Part shown: positions 1-5,920 of the stretch, piece after piece | Position numbering within the stretch: position 1 is the stretch's first letter | Layout: each line of letters begins with the position of its first letter | Assembly: GCA_903819605.1 (NCBI GenBank) | Contig: CAIJEA010000652.1 | Location: 1 to 7,026, forward strand | DNA from: an uncultured cyanobacterium | Lineage (GTDB): Bacteria > Cyanobacteriota > Cyanobacteriia > Pseudanabaenales > Pseudanabaenaceae | Length of the DNA: 7,026 nt | Reading direction: 5' to 3' | The notes under the pieces: generated by a model | Database searches by the model: none | What the model saw: only the letters and a program-made list of their open reading frames with translations | Told to the model about the DNA's origin: nothing | Program-made: the position numbers and the translations under genes

Positions 1-175
1 CCGCCACTCACTTCTTTGTTGCTATGGCAATAAATAGAACGCTGTTAATACTGACAACTATCTAAAGTAATGTTTTTGACTGATTTGTTTATATTTATAG
101 ACTTATATTGCTAAAATGTTACATATTGCAATATAAAAACAAATTCAATTCAACTCTAGGTAGAGGTATAAATTC
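1..175. other. AT-rich leader, no supportable gene
   Basis: No coding region can be supported here. All three forward frames are closed by stops within the first 65 bases. A 20-codon open stretch from position 3 to 65 could be the tail of an upstream gene, but it cannot be recognised. TTGACT at 76-81 looks like a -35 box, but the nearest -10-like TATATT (104-109) is 22 bp away, too far for a confident promoter. A perfect 12-bp palindrome, ATATTGCAATAT, lies at 123-134. The stretch probably contains the promoter and 5' untranslated region of the 117-aa gene that follows. Confidence 0.5.
163..166 (+). promoter_or_regulatory. Ribosome binding site of the 117-aa gene
   Basis: GAGG lies nine bases before the ATG at 176. 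It supports that start over the overlapping reading frame that begins at 108 in another register. Confidence 0.6.
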
Positions 176-529
176 ATGGCTATTTTCGGCTTATTTGGCA
201 AAAAAGATAAAAAGGAAAACTCCGAAAAACAAGAATCTTCTTACTTTCTTGACGAGGATTCTGCTAAAACCTTCGGCGATATCGACTATATGAGAACTCC
301 AAAAGCCGTCAAGAAGACATTTCCAACTGTTAACGGGGTTAAAGGTGCTGAAATTGTGAGCGCTTTTACGGCAACCGAAAAAGTAGATGGATCTAAAATT
401 GAGACTACTAGTAATGAGCCTTCTGCACAAATTTCTCAATCGACCTTTGATCCAAAGAAGCTTAATACTCGCGTAGATTCGGGTATGGATATTTTCTTAA
501 ATATGGCTAAAGACATTAAAAAGAAATAA
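176..529 (+). CDS. Conserved-looking cyanobacterial protein of unknown function
   Basis: Encodes 117 residues with no signal peptide and no membrane helix. It begins MAIFGLFGKKDKK, a short hydrophobic stretch followed by a lysine cluster, which could be a weak membrane-touching tail. The parts that look most constrained are YFLDEDSAKTFGDIDYMRTP (residues 23-42) followed by a KKTFP stretch (46-50), and a C-terminal MDIFLNMAKDIKK helix (104-116). The middle (about 60-95) is polar, Ser/Thr/Glu-rich and probably disordered. From memory, cyanobacterial genomes carry short proteins with this FLD...IDYMRTP...TFP plus C-terminal MD.F..MA pattern, but I know of no assigned function and give none. The start is supported by GAGG nine bases upstream. 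A perfect hairpin begins seven bases after the stop, so the gene is probably transcribed alone. Confidence 0.75.
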   Translation: MAIFGLFGKKDKKENSEKQESSYFLDEDSAKTFGDIDYMRTPKAVKKTFPTVNGVKGAEIVSAFTATEKVDGSKIETTSNEPSAQISQSTFDPKKLNTRVDSGMDIFLNMAKDIKKK

Positions 530-535
530 AAATAC

Positions 536-584
536 AATTCCTCAAAAAGAAAGGGTGCTTAGCACCCTTTCTTTTTGAGGAATT
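536..584. terminator. Perfect 24-bp-arm hairpin, likely bidirectional terminator
   Basis: The arms 536-559 and 561-584 are perfect reverse complements around a single central base at 560. In RNA the tip must open, giving a loop around TTA. The core is GGGTGCT/AGCACCC. The outer part of the left arm is A-rich and that of the right arm T-rich (CTTTCTTTTT), so the U-run lies inside the stem rather than after it. The symmetry makes it usable from either strand. It starts seven bases after the stop of the 117-aa gene. Confidence 0.85.
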
Positions 585-737
585 CGGGAAACCGTCTAGC
601 TTGGATTTAAACCTAACAAACGCATACGGCTTAAACTATCGTAGTAAGCTGGCTTTAATTCAAGATAAAAATCAAGTTTGTCTTGGTTGAACATATTGCA
701 ATTAATGTAGATTGAGGCATTGCGCGAGGTTATTAGT
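585..737. other. Intergenic leader of ftsY
   Basis: There is no gene here; it must hold the ftsY promoter because a strong hairpin closes the gene before it. TTGTCT (678-683) and TAATGT (703-708) are separated by 19 bp, so a promoter call is weak. The 12-mer ACATATTGCAAT at 691-702 also occurs at 121-132, in the leader of the preceding gene. Confidence 0.4.
726..729 (+). promoter_or_regulatory. Ribosome binding site deciding the ftsY start
   Basis: GAGG lies eight bases before the ATG at 738. It lies inside the reading frame if translation began at the upstream TTG (720), so it argues for ATG 738 as the true start. Confidence 0.7.
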
Positions 738-2402
738 ATGGTATTTAACTGGTTTCGGCGGAAGTTTGATGATGATACAGAGGCAAAAGATCAACCTGTA
801 GAGTCAGAACAAACTGAAGTAAAAATACCTGAATCTAAACCTGTTAGCGAGCCTAGCCCGATCGCTTCCCCTGCATCTCAAGATTTATTAAATTGGGCTA
901 AGGCTGCTTACGCCAATGTGCAGCAACAGACAGAAATTTCTGAGAACAAAACCCCTGAATCTGAAGTTTCTGAGCATGAAAATACAGAAATAATTGAGTT
1001 AGAAGTAAAGACTAATGAAACTGAAACCTCTGAACCTGAGATTTTAGAATCAGAAATTGCGCCAGAACTTACCGAGCCTAATGAGTTTGAGTCAAAGGCA
1101 ACTGAGTCAGAAATTAATGCAACTCCACCAGAAACCATTGAGTTAGACAAACCGATCGCGGCTGAGTCATCCGTAGAAATCACCCCAGAATCAACCATTG
1201 AAGTCTCTGAAGTAGTTGCATCAGAAGAAGTTACCCCAGAAGTTGCGGCTGTGCCTTTTTGGATGCAGTCAGAAAGCGATCGCCTCGCTCGTATTGCTGC
1301 CCTCGAAGCCACTGCGATCGTTGAGCCAGAGCCAGAAATCAAACCTGAAGTCAAGGTCAGGCGTAAGCCCACCATCGAATTTGATGAGAATTTTATCTGG
1401 TCAGCCGAAGTCCTTGCCTCCCAAGGTCGTCGCCCCGAAGAAATTTCCGTCGAAGAAATCACATGGCTTAATCGTCTGCGCCAAGGGTTAGACAAAACTC
1501 GTTTGTCTCTGGTCAATCAACTAAAGTCAATCGTCGGACAAGGTCCCCTCAGCGCTGATTCCGTTGATGATATTGAGGCTCTGCTTTTGCAAGCGGATGT
1601 CGGTGTAAAGGCAACCGATCAGATTATTTCTAAGCTGCAAGATAAACTGCGTAAGGAAGTTCTGCCCCCAGAGGAAGCGATCGCCTATCTCAAACAAATT
1701 TTGCGCGATATGCTGGATGTCACTGCTCGAGCTGGTGCATCAAATCAAGGCGAACCGATCCCAATGTTGATCCCTGAAAAAAATCAACTGAATATCTGGT
1801 TGATTACAGGCGTAAACGGCGCAGGTAAAACTACGACCATCGGCAAGCTCTCTCACCTCAGTGTCAAATCTGGTTACAAAACCCTGATTGCCGCCGCCGA
1901 CACCTTCCGTGCTGCTGCGGTGGAGCAGGTCAAGAGTTGGGGACAGCGCTCCAATGTCGATGTGATTTCTAACCCTGCTCAAAATGCCGATCCCGCCGCC
2001 GTTGTTTTTGATGCCATTAGTGCTGCTCAAGCCAGAGGCACAGAGTTATTACTAGTCGATACAGCAGGCAGACTCCAAAACAAGAAAAACTTGATGGAAG
2101 AACTCAGCAAAATTCGCCGCATTGTTGACAAAAAATCTGCCGAGGCAAAAATCGAATCTTTGCTAGTGCTAGATTCTACCCTTGGTCAAAATGGACTCAA
2201 ACAGGCCGAAGTCTTCGCCCAATCCGCAGGGATTACTGGGGTGATTCTCACCAAGCTTGATGGCACGGCAAAAGGTGGTGTCGCGATCGCCGTAGTGCAA
2301 CAATTGGGCTTGCCAATTCGGTTTATTGGTGCTGGAGAAGGCATTGAAGATTTGCGACCCTTCTCTAGTTACGAATTTGTCGAAGCATTATTGAGTAATT
2401 AA
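738..2402 (+). CDS. ftsY: Signal recognition particle receptor FtsY (SRP GTPase)
   Basis: FtsY is the membrane-associated receptor that docks the SRP (Ffh plus 4.5S RNA) carrying a ribosome-nascent chain and hands it to SecYEG. In cyanobacteria it serves the plasma and thylakoid membranes. The protein has 554 residues from ATG 738, chosen for the GAGG site eight bases upstream; an in-frame TTG at 720 would add six residues. It starts with a basic amphipathic stretch, VFNWFRRKF, followed by a long acidic Glu/Ser/Pro/Thr-rich A domain (about 15-200). The N domain lies near 215-340. The G domain shows the P-loop GVNGAGKT (358-365), DTFRAAAVEQ (388-397), DTAGRL (441-446), TKLDGTAKGG (505-514) and GAGEGIEDLRPF (531-542). 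All SRP-GTPase motifs are intact. The LDSTLGQNG segment differs slightly from the usual DATTGQN. The Ffh partner is not in this window. No strong terminator follows, so read-through into the phosphatase gene is possible. Confidence 0.97.
   Translation: MVFNWFRRKFDDDTEAKDQPVESEQTEVKIPESKPVSEPSPIASPASQDLLNWAKAAYANVQQQTEISENKTPESEVSEHENTEIIELEVKTNETETSEPEILESEIAPELTEPNEFESKATESEINATPPETIELDKPIAAESSVEITPESTIEVSEVVASEEVTPEVAAVPFWMQSESDRLARIAALEATAIVEPEPEIKPEVKVRRKPTIEFDENFIWSAEVLASQGRRPEEISVEEITWLNRLRQGLDKTRLSLVNQLKSIVGQGPLSADSVDDIEALLLQADVGVKATDQIISKLQDKLRKEVLPPEEAIAYLKQILRDMLDVTARAGASNQGEPIPMLIPEKNQLNIWLITGVNGAGKTTTIGKLSHLSVKSGYKTLIAAADTFRAAAVEQVKSWGQRSNVDVISNPAQNADPAAVVFDAISAAQARGTELLLVDTAGRLQNKKNLMEELSKIRRIVDKKSAEAKIESLLVLDSTLGQNGLKQAEVFAQSAGITGVILTKLDGTAKGGVAIAVVQQLGLPIRFIGAGEGIEDLRPFSSYEFVEALLSN
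1276..1283. repeat. HIP1 octamers, ten copies across the window
   Basis: GCGATCGC occurs at 1276, 1677, 2283, 3308, 3728, 4041, 4825, 5473, 5819 and 6767 (start positions). About 0.1 copy would be expected by chance in 7 kb at equal base frequencies. Nine lie in coding sequence and one in the chlN leader. HIP1 is a hallmark of many cyanobacterial genomes. Confidence 0.95.
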
Positions 2403-2547
2403 TCAGCAACTAATTTCTACTAAACAAAGCCCTGTAGAAATACTTTTAGAAAATTACTCAAATCCTTCGTTAATTTTTGTCCAACTAAGGCTACACTATT
2501 GGACTAAATTAGCTTTCTTACAAACCACCTAGCGTTGCAGCATTGGT
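2403..2547. other. Gap between ftsY and the phosphatase gene
   Basis: Only weak dyads are present: TTTCTAC/GTAGAAA (2414-2420 and 2434-2440, 13-base loop) and GTCCAA/TTGGAC (2479-2484 and 2499-2504). Neither looks like the long terminator hairpins elsewhere in the window. No convincing -35/-10 pair was found. Confidence 0.4.
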
Positions 2548-3954
2548 ATGTCCCTATCATTGCCACCTAGAAACAGATCGATCTCACCACAGCCAGATCC
2601 AGACAATGCTTCTGTGATGGTGATGAAAGATCTCAAAGACCTGCTCAGACAGATGAGTCAGGATCAAAATAAAATCCATGAGCTGCTTAGCTTTTTGGGT
2701 TACGCTCTCCGCAGCTTTAGTAACCTCAATCAGTTCTTAGAATTAATTCCTCTGATTGCCAGTCGTGTAACTGACTCTGACGGTGGCGCACTAATTTTAT
2801 TTAAGGCTAGCGGACAGATTCGTCTGGAGTCTCTACATTGCCCTGAGCGCAATCAAGGCGGCATGAAGGCGCAACAGGTTCGTACAGCTATTGAACGTGC
2901 CATTCAACAGGTTTTAAAGGGCACTCCGACAGCCCTCGATGAAATGGTCAGTCGCTATTTAGGTGCAGATGTGCATTTATTTGGTACATCTGTTTTAGTG
3001 AAAAATTCGGTGCGCGGTCGCCTTTATATTTTCAGTCGCAAGCCTGATTATGTTTGGACTGATAACAAGCGAACATTAATGCGCTTAGTTGCCGATCAAA
3101 CCTCAGTGGGTCTAGAAAATCATGAACTCACGACGGAACTAATCAAAAAAGAGCGCCAAGATCGCGAGATGGAGATTGGTGCTGAGATTCAACGCCAACT
3201 ACTGCCCCGCAATTGCCCCAAAATTCAAGGTATTGAGATCGCTGCCCGATGCTCTACGGCAAGCCGAGTTGGTGGCGACTATTACGATTTTATCCCCATC
3301 CAAAGGGGCGATCGCTGGAGCTTTGTGGTCGGCGATGTCATGGGAAAGGGAGTCCCCGCAGGTTTGATCATGACCATGACGAGAGGCATGTTGCGAGCTG
3401 AAGTATTAAATAATCACTCACCCAGCAAAATTCTGGAGCATCTCAATGAAGTGATGTATGAGGATCTGGAGAAATCTCATCGGTTCGTGACGATGTTTTA
3501 TTCAGAATACGATCCCGAAACACAGATTCTCTCCTTTAGTAATGCTGCCCATACACCTGCATTACATTGGCGTGCTAAAACTCGTAGCGTCCATGCCCTT
3601 GATACGCTTGGAGCTTTGATTGGTTTAGAGGCTGGATCGAAATATGAAGAAGGTAGTACGCGCTTAAATTCTGGCGATGTTGTCATCTATTACACGGATG
3701 GTTTTACCGAGGCAGCAAGTCCTGAAGGCGATCGCTTTGACGAAGAGAATCTCCGCAAAGCTTTGGACTGGGCATGTCAAAATTGTTTTCCCCTGTCTCC
3801 TGATGTAACGCGCCCACAAATGATTCTTGACTACATCTTCCAAGAAGTGCAAAACTTTATTGAAGAAGGGCATACTCATACTGATGATATGACCCTAGTG
3901 GTTTTGTATATAAATGATAAAAATCTGGAACAAAGTTCCAGTAGTAAAGCCTAA
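2548..3954 (+). CDS. GAF-PP2C (RsbU/SpoIIE-type) serine/threonine phosphatase
   Basis: A 468-residue cytoplasmic metal-dependent phosphatase. Family members typically dephosphorylate an anti-sigma-factor-antagonist (STAS) protein in partner-switching stress pathways. A GAF sensor domain spans about 50-190, followed by a helical linker rich in E/R/K (about 190-215) ending in QRQLLP, the usual entry to the phosphatase domain. The PP2C domain covers about 215-455, with the expected metal-binding acidic motifs VGGDYYD (241-247), GDVMGKG (262-268), YTDGF (382-386) and DDMTL (446-450), so it should be active. The order and length match RsbU-like proteins of cyanobacteria such as Synechocystis Slr2031 (from memory). 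No clear Shine-Dalgarno precedes ATG 2548; M24 and M26 are alternative starts, the first 23 residues being polar and Pro/Ser-rich. No STAS or anti-sigma kinase gene is nearby, so the target is unknown. The GAF ligand cannot be told from sequence. Confidence 0.93.
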   Translation: MSLSLPPRNRSISPQPDPDNASVMVMKDLKDLLRQMSQDQNKIHELLSFLGYALRSFSNLNQFLELIPLIASRVTDSDGGALILFKASGQIRLESLHCPERNQGGMKAQQVRTAIERAIQQVLKGTPTALDEMVSRYLGADVHLFGTSVLVKNSVRGRLYIFSRKPDYVWTDNKRTLMRLVADQTSVGLENHELTTELIKKERQDREMEIGAEIQRQLLPRNCPKIQGIEIAARCSTASRVGGDYYDFIPIQRGDRWSFVVGDVMGKGVPAGLIMTMTRGMLRAEVLNNHSPSKILEHLNEVMYEDLEKSHRFVTMFYSEYDPETQILSFSNAAHTPALHWRAKTRSVHALDTLGALIGLEAGSKYEEGSTRLNSGDVVIYYTDGFTEAASPEGDRFDEENLRKALDWACQNCFPLSPDVTRPQMILDYIFQEVQNFIEEGHTHTDDMTLVVLYINDKNLEQSSSSKA

Positions 3955-3980
3955 TCCTAAAAATTCAATACTAGAATACT

Positions 3981-4244
3981 ATGCTTGACCTAACTCAACA
4001 TCTGATAGCTTTTACTGATTTATCAGTGCTTCCCCATACTGCGATCGCTAGCAGCAATTTACATTTCGACGTTTCAAATATCCATGCACATATCAACATG
4101 GATCTATTAGCTCAACAGTTTAACCAAGATGTGATGGGAGACATAGGTAAAGGTTGGAAAAGATTTGTTGAATCGGGACAGATTTGGGCACTAGGAATTG
4201 GTGTAGTTGTCGGCTACTTATTTAGAAGTATTACTAATTCATAA
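3981..4244 (+). CDS. Small protein with one C-terminal membrane helix, function unknown
   Basis: Encodes 87 residues. The only strong feature is a hydrophobic segment near the C terminus (about residues 68-82, IWALGIGVVVGYLF), followed by RSITNS. It is preceded by a charged amphipathic stretch, GDIGKGWKRFVESGQ. This suggests a tail-anchored protein with most of it on the cytoplasmic side, though topology is inferred. I do not recognise the family. The start is uncertain: ATG 3981 is the first ATG after an in-frame stop but lacks a clear ribosome site, while ATG 4098 (48 aa) and ATG 4134 (36 aa) would keep the conserved-looking end. The gene begins 26 bases after the phosphatase stop, so co-transcription is likely. 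Its stop codon is the first part of a long hairpin stem. Confidence 0.65.
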   Translation: MLDLTQHLIAFTDLSVLPHTAIASSNLHFDVSNIHAHINMDLLAQQFNQDVMGDIGKGWKRFVESGQIWALGIGVVVGYLFRSITNS

Positions 4245-4302
4245 ACAACGAAACAAAAGAGAAGCAGAACTAAGTTCTGCTTCTCTTTTGTTTCGTTGTT
4301 TA
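4242..4302. terminator. Perfect 30-bp-arm hairpin between convergent genes
   Basis: The arms 4242-4271 and 4273-4302 are exact reverse complements around base 4272. The left arm is A-rich outside with GAAGCAGAACT at the tip. The right arm ends TCTTTTGTTTCGTTGTTTA. The stem includes the TAA stop (4242-4244) of the small membrane protein. It ends one base before the 3' end of the minus-strand tRNA-fMet, so one symmetric element serves both convergent transcripts. Confidence 0.88.
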
Positions 4303-4303
4303 A

Positions 4304-4377
<74 letters not shown>

Positions 4378-4392
4378 TTGTTGCGCTTAGCT

Positions 4393-4420
4393 AATATAAC
4401 ATGTTTTTATATAATTGCAA
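4393..4420 (-). promoter_or_regulatory. Promoter of tRNA-fMet
   Basis: On the minus strand TTGCAA (4415-4420) and TATATT (4393-4398) are separated by 16 bp, a good housekeeping-sigma promoter. Transcription would start around 4386, within about ten bases of the mature tRNA 5' end at 4377, leaving a very short leader for RNase P to remove. Confidence 0.6.
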
Positions 4421-4444
4421 GCGTTTTTAAAAGTGTATGGTTTT

Positions 4445-4634
4445 CACCCCTCCGCAACGCCGTCTTACCTCAGTTGTTTGACCCGGTAAAACCAGGTGGA
4501 GCCGAAGCGCCCCGCCTAACTTAAAGTTCCCAGATGCTTGTCTGGTATACTGCGGCGAAGACTGCGAAGACTCCTAGAAAACAATTATCGATCAAGACAC
4601 ATTATCGGTAGTCACGCACGCCACAGAGGAGCTT
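4445..4634 (-). ncRNA. ssrS: 6S RNA (regulator of RNA polymerase)
   Basis: 6S RNA (often named ssaA in cyanobacteria) mimics an open promoter and binds the housekeeping-sigma RNA polymerase holoenzyme, damping transcription when growth slows. The minus-strand transcript of about 190 nt has the family architecture. A closing stem pairs CCTCTGTGGCGT (4629-4618) with the complement of 4449-4460, with several G-U pairs. A large central bubble follows, with a small hairpin on its 3' side (ACCTGG/CCGGGT, 4497-4481). A terminal arm starts with GGAGTC/GGCTCC (4574-4569 with 4503-4498), continues through CGCC/GGCG and is capped by CCAGA/TCTGG (4545-4530). The length matches the roughly 185-190 nt of cyanobacterial 6S. 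A TATAAT box lies just upstream. Both ends are estimated: the 5' end from the promoter spacing, the 3' end from the closing stem. No open reading frame competes. I considered SRP RNA and rejected it for lack of the GGAAGGAAGC loop motif. Confidence 0.85.
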
Positions 4635-4641
4635 AGTCACA

Positions 4642-4647
4642 ATTATA
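4642..4647 (-). promoter_or_regulatory. -10 box of the 6S RNA promoter
   Basis: The minus strand reads TATAAT, a perfect consensus -10. A 17-bp spacer puts the -35 at CTCAAA (3 of 6 matches), so it is a weak-35 promoter. The predicted start is near 4634, a few bases before the closing stem of 6S RNA. Confidence 0.7.
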
Positions 4648-4708
4648 GCCTGAAAGAATTAGAGTTTGAGCCTTGTATCGTAATCTACAGTGCTTTGCAC
4701 GCAATCCC

Positions 4709-4765
4709 GAACTACAAAAAAGCTGAAAGCATTGCTTTGCAATGCTTTCAGCTTTTTTGTAGTTC
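4709..4765. terminator. Perfect 27-bp-arm hairpin ending the DUF554 transcript
   Basis: The arms 4709-4735 and 4739-4765 match exactly around the loop TTT. The tip is GCATTGC/GCAATGC and each strand has a run of six T in its 3' arm. It lies 22 bases past the stop of the minus-strand DUF554 gene and upstream of the 6S promoter, so it should stop DUF554 transcription before 6S. Confidence 0.85.
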
Positions 4766-4787
4766 TTGGGGTTGGTAATTGCTGTAA

Positions 4788-5528
4788 TTACTTCAGGTTG
4801 TCAGCTATCCAATAAACTAAGGGCGCGATCGCCAGAGCAGGTAGAAAAGAAGCAACTCTGACTTTGGCTAGTTCTAATAAATTTAAGCCCAGTCCTAATA
4901 GCATCAAACCACCAACACCAGTAATAATTAGCACTGAGGGAGCATTAGTTGGTTCTGGCAGGCTTTGTGCCAAGTTTCCAGCTAGAAGAGATAAGATCCC
5001 TTGGTAGAGTCCAACGGGCAAGGCTGAAAAGCCAACGCCGATTCCATAGGTGCTCGCAAATACAATTGAAATAAATCCATCTAGAGCCGATTTAAGTACT
5101 AAAAGATTGTCATCACCTCTTAGACCATTATTAAGGCTACCGATAATTGCCATTGGTCCAATACAAAACAATAAGCTTGACGCAACAAACCCCTCAGTAA
5201 ACTTGCCTTTGCCTTTAAATTTGGCTTTTAGCCAATCCCCAACTAATTCCAAACGTTTCTCGATCTGTCCTAATTCGCCAACTATCCCGCCAATAATTAA
5301 TGAAATCAGTGACAGGATCACACCATCAAGAACGCCCGCTTTGACTCTGAGTAGATTATTTGCCATGTTGATGCTGACAAATATGATAATTAGCCCGATC
5401 GCTTGCTTGAGAATTGGTAAAACTTGAGAAAGAAAACGCCCACGTAGGATTAGTCCAAGGAAAGTGCCAAAGGCGATCGCCAAAATATTAATCCAAGTCC
5501 CACTGGTTTTTGTCCAAAAATCTAGCAT
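4788..5528 (-). CDS. DUF554 family membrane protein (YqgA/YdfK-like)
   Basis: A 246-residue integral membrane protein with about seven hydrophobic segments (near residues 12-29, 40-57, 66-85, 112-130, 148-186, 198-218 and 224-242) and a basic loop around 100-110 (KAKFKGKGKF). The family is recognised by the small-residue pattern GTFLGLILRG near the N terminus. The core motif runs FVASSLLFCIGPMAIIGS (114-131), then NNGLRGDD, LKSALDG and the ASTYGIGVGFSALPVGLYQG stretch (158-177). DUF554 proteins such as E. coli YqgA have no established function; a transport role is often supposed but unproven. The length is usual for the family and nothing is broken. ATG 5528 has no strong ribosome site. It is divergent from chlN, separated by 392 bp, and ends at a long hairpin, so it is probably monocistronic. 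Confidence 0.9.
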   Translation of the reverse strand: MLDFWTKTSGTWINILAIAFGTFLGLILRGRFLSQVLPILKQAIGLIIIFVSINMANNLLRVKAGVLDGVILSLISLIIGGIVGELGQIEKRLELVGDWLKAKFKGKGKFTEGFVASSLLFCIGPMAIIGSLNNGLRGDDNLLVLKSALDGFISIVFASTYGIGVGFSALPVGLYQGILSLLAGNLAQSLPEPTNAPSVLIITGVGGLMLLGLGLNLLELAKVRVASFLPALAIAPLVYWIADNLK

Positions 5529-5595
5529 TTAGTTATCGTTATTTTGCACGGGTGATTAAGCCATAAGTAGCTTGGCATAATTAAAAACCAGAGTT

Positions 5596-5632
5596 AAAAC
5601 TTGTGGCGCGCTTAGCGTGCGCCACAAGTTTT
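5596..5632. repeat. Terminator-like GC-rich hairpin, possibly a dispersed repeat
   Basis: The arms AAAACTTGTGGCGC (5596-5609) and GCGCCACAAGTTTT (5619-5632) are perfect complements. They are extended by a G-U and a C-G pair to a TTAGC loop, and followed on the plus strand by T-rich sequence. No gene ends here: both flanking genes point away. It could be a mobile or dispersed palindrome, the end of an unseen small transcript, or a leader structure of the minus-strand DUF554 gene, whose start is 68 bases away. Confidence 0.6.
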
Positions 5633-5776
5633 TGGGTTTTATATTTAATTGCGTCTGGCTGCTTAGAATTTCTGAGCAAGATTGCAGTAGGTATATGTAC
5701 TTGTGATCTCTAATAAAAGGATTGCAGATCCTTATACTCCTGTAAACCTTTGCAACTTTTTGCCCAGTCTCTAGGT

Positions 5777-5794
5777 TTTACTAAATATAGTAAA
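5777..5794. promoter_or_regulatory. Palindrome over a possible chlN -10 box
   Basis: TTTACTA and TAGTAAA flank AATA, giving 7-bp perfect arms. The palindrome contains TATAGT (5786-5791), a 5-of-6 match to a -10 hexamer, but no good -35 lies 17 bp upstream (CCCAGT). It could be an operator overlapping the promoter. This is a weak call. Confidence 0.35.
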
Positions 5795-5808
5795 GAGAAT
5801 TAATTTAT

Positions 5809-5825
5809 CGATCGCCTTGCGATCG
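5809..5825. repeat. HIP1-based hairpin in the chlN leader
   Basis: CGATCGC (5809-5815) and GCGATCG (5819-5825) are complements around the loop CTT, and the right half belongs to a HIP1 octamer (5819-5826). If chlN starts near 5798 this stem would lie in its 5' untranslated region, about 95 bases before the ATG. Confidence 0.45.
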
Positions 5826-5907
5826 CACACATCAGTCAGACATCTGATAAGGTATAGCCCTCTAAGAATAGGGGCATAGCATTAAAAAAATAGGGATTTA
5901 GCCCAAT

Positions 5908-5913
5908 AGGAGA
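5908..5913 (+). promoter_or_regulatory. Ribosome binding site of chlN
   Basis: AGGAGA lies seven bases before ATG 5921. It is the strongest Shine-Dalgarno in the window and fixes the start, which gives the protein a 34-residue stretch before its first cluster cysteine. Confidence 0.8.
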
Positions 5914-5920
5914 TCAAAAC

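Larger units (their letters stand above)
5529..5920. other. Divergent intergenic region between DUF554 gene and chlN
   Basis: No gene can be supported in these 392 bases. The stretch contains the promoters of both flanking genes, a terminator-like hairpin (5596-5632), a small 6-bp-arm dyad AAGGAT/ATCCTT (5717-5733), two palindromes nearer chlN (5777-5794 and 5809-5825) and a 5-bp TCAGA/TCTGA dyad just after them. Confidence 0.5.

Noticed and set aside
108..293. Open frame starting upstream of the 117-aa gene
   Set aside because: It overlaps the 117-aa frame in another register, lacks a ribosome site and has AT-rich, basic composition typical of chance translation.
720..737. TTG start adding six residues to FtsY
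   Set aside because: The GAGG site sits within this stretch and is correctly spaced for ATG 738, where the typical VFNWFRRKF start begins.
908..1516. 202-codon open frame on the minus strand inside ftsY
   Set aside because: It is antisense to the low-complexity acidic domain. Glu/Ser-rich codons give few stops on the opposite strand, and the product is Ser/Val-rich with no recognisable domain.
4445..4634. SRP (4.5S) RNA, suggested by CCGCAACGC and ftsY nearby
   Set aside because: The conserved GGAAGGAAGC tetraloop region is missing on both strands, while the fold and length fit 6S RNA.
5050..5427. 125-codon open frame on the plus strand
   Set aside because: It is antisense to the well-supported DUF554 gene and shows no family features or ribosome site.
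5687..5700. GTA-N8-TAC, the NtcA nitrogen-control site pattern, upstream of chlN
   Set aside because: The next -10-like hexamer (TATACT at 5733) is 32 bp downstream instead of about 22, and one or two chance matches are expected in 7 kb.
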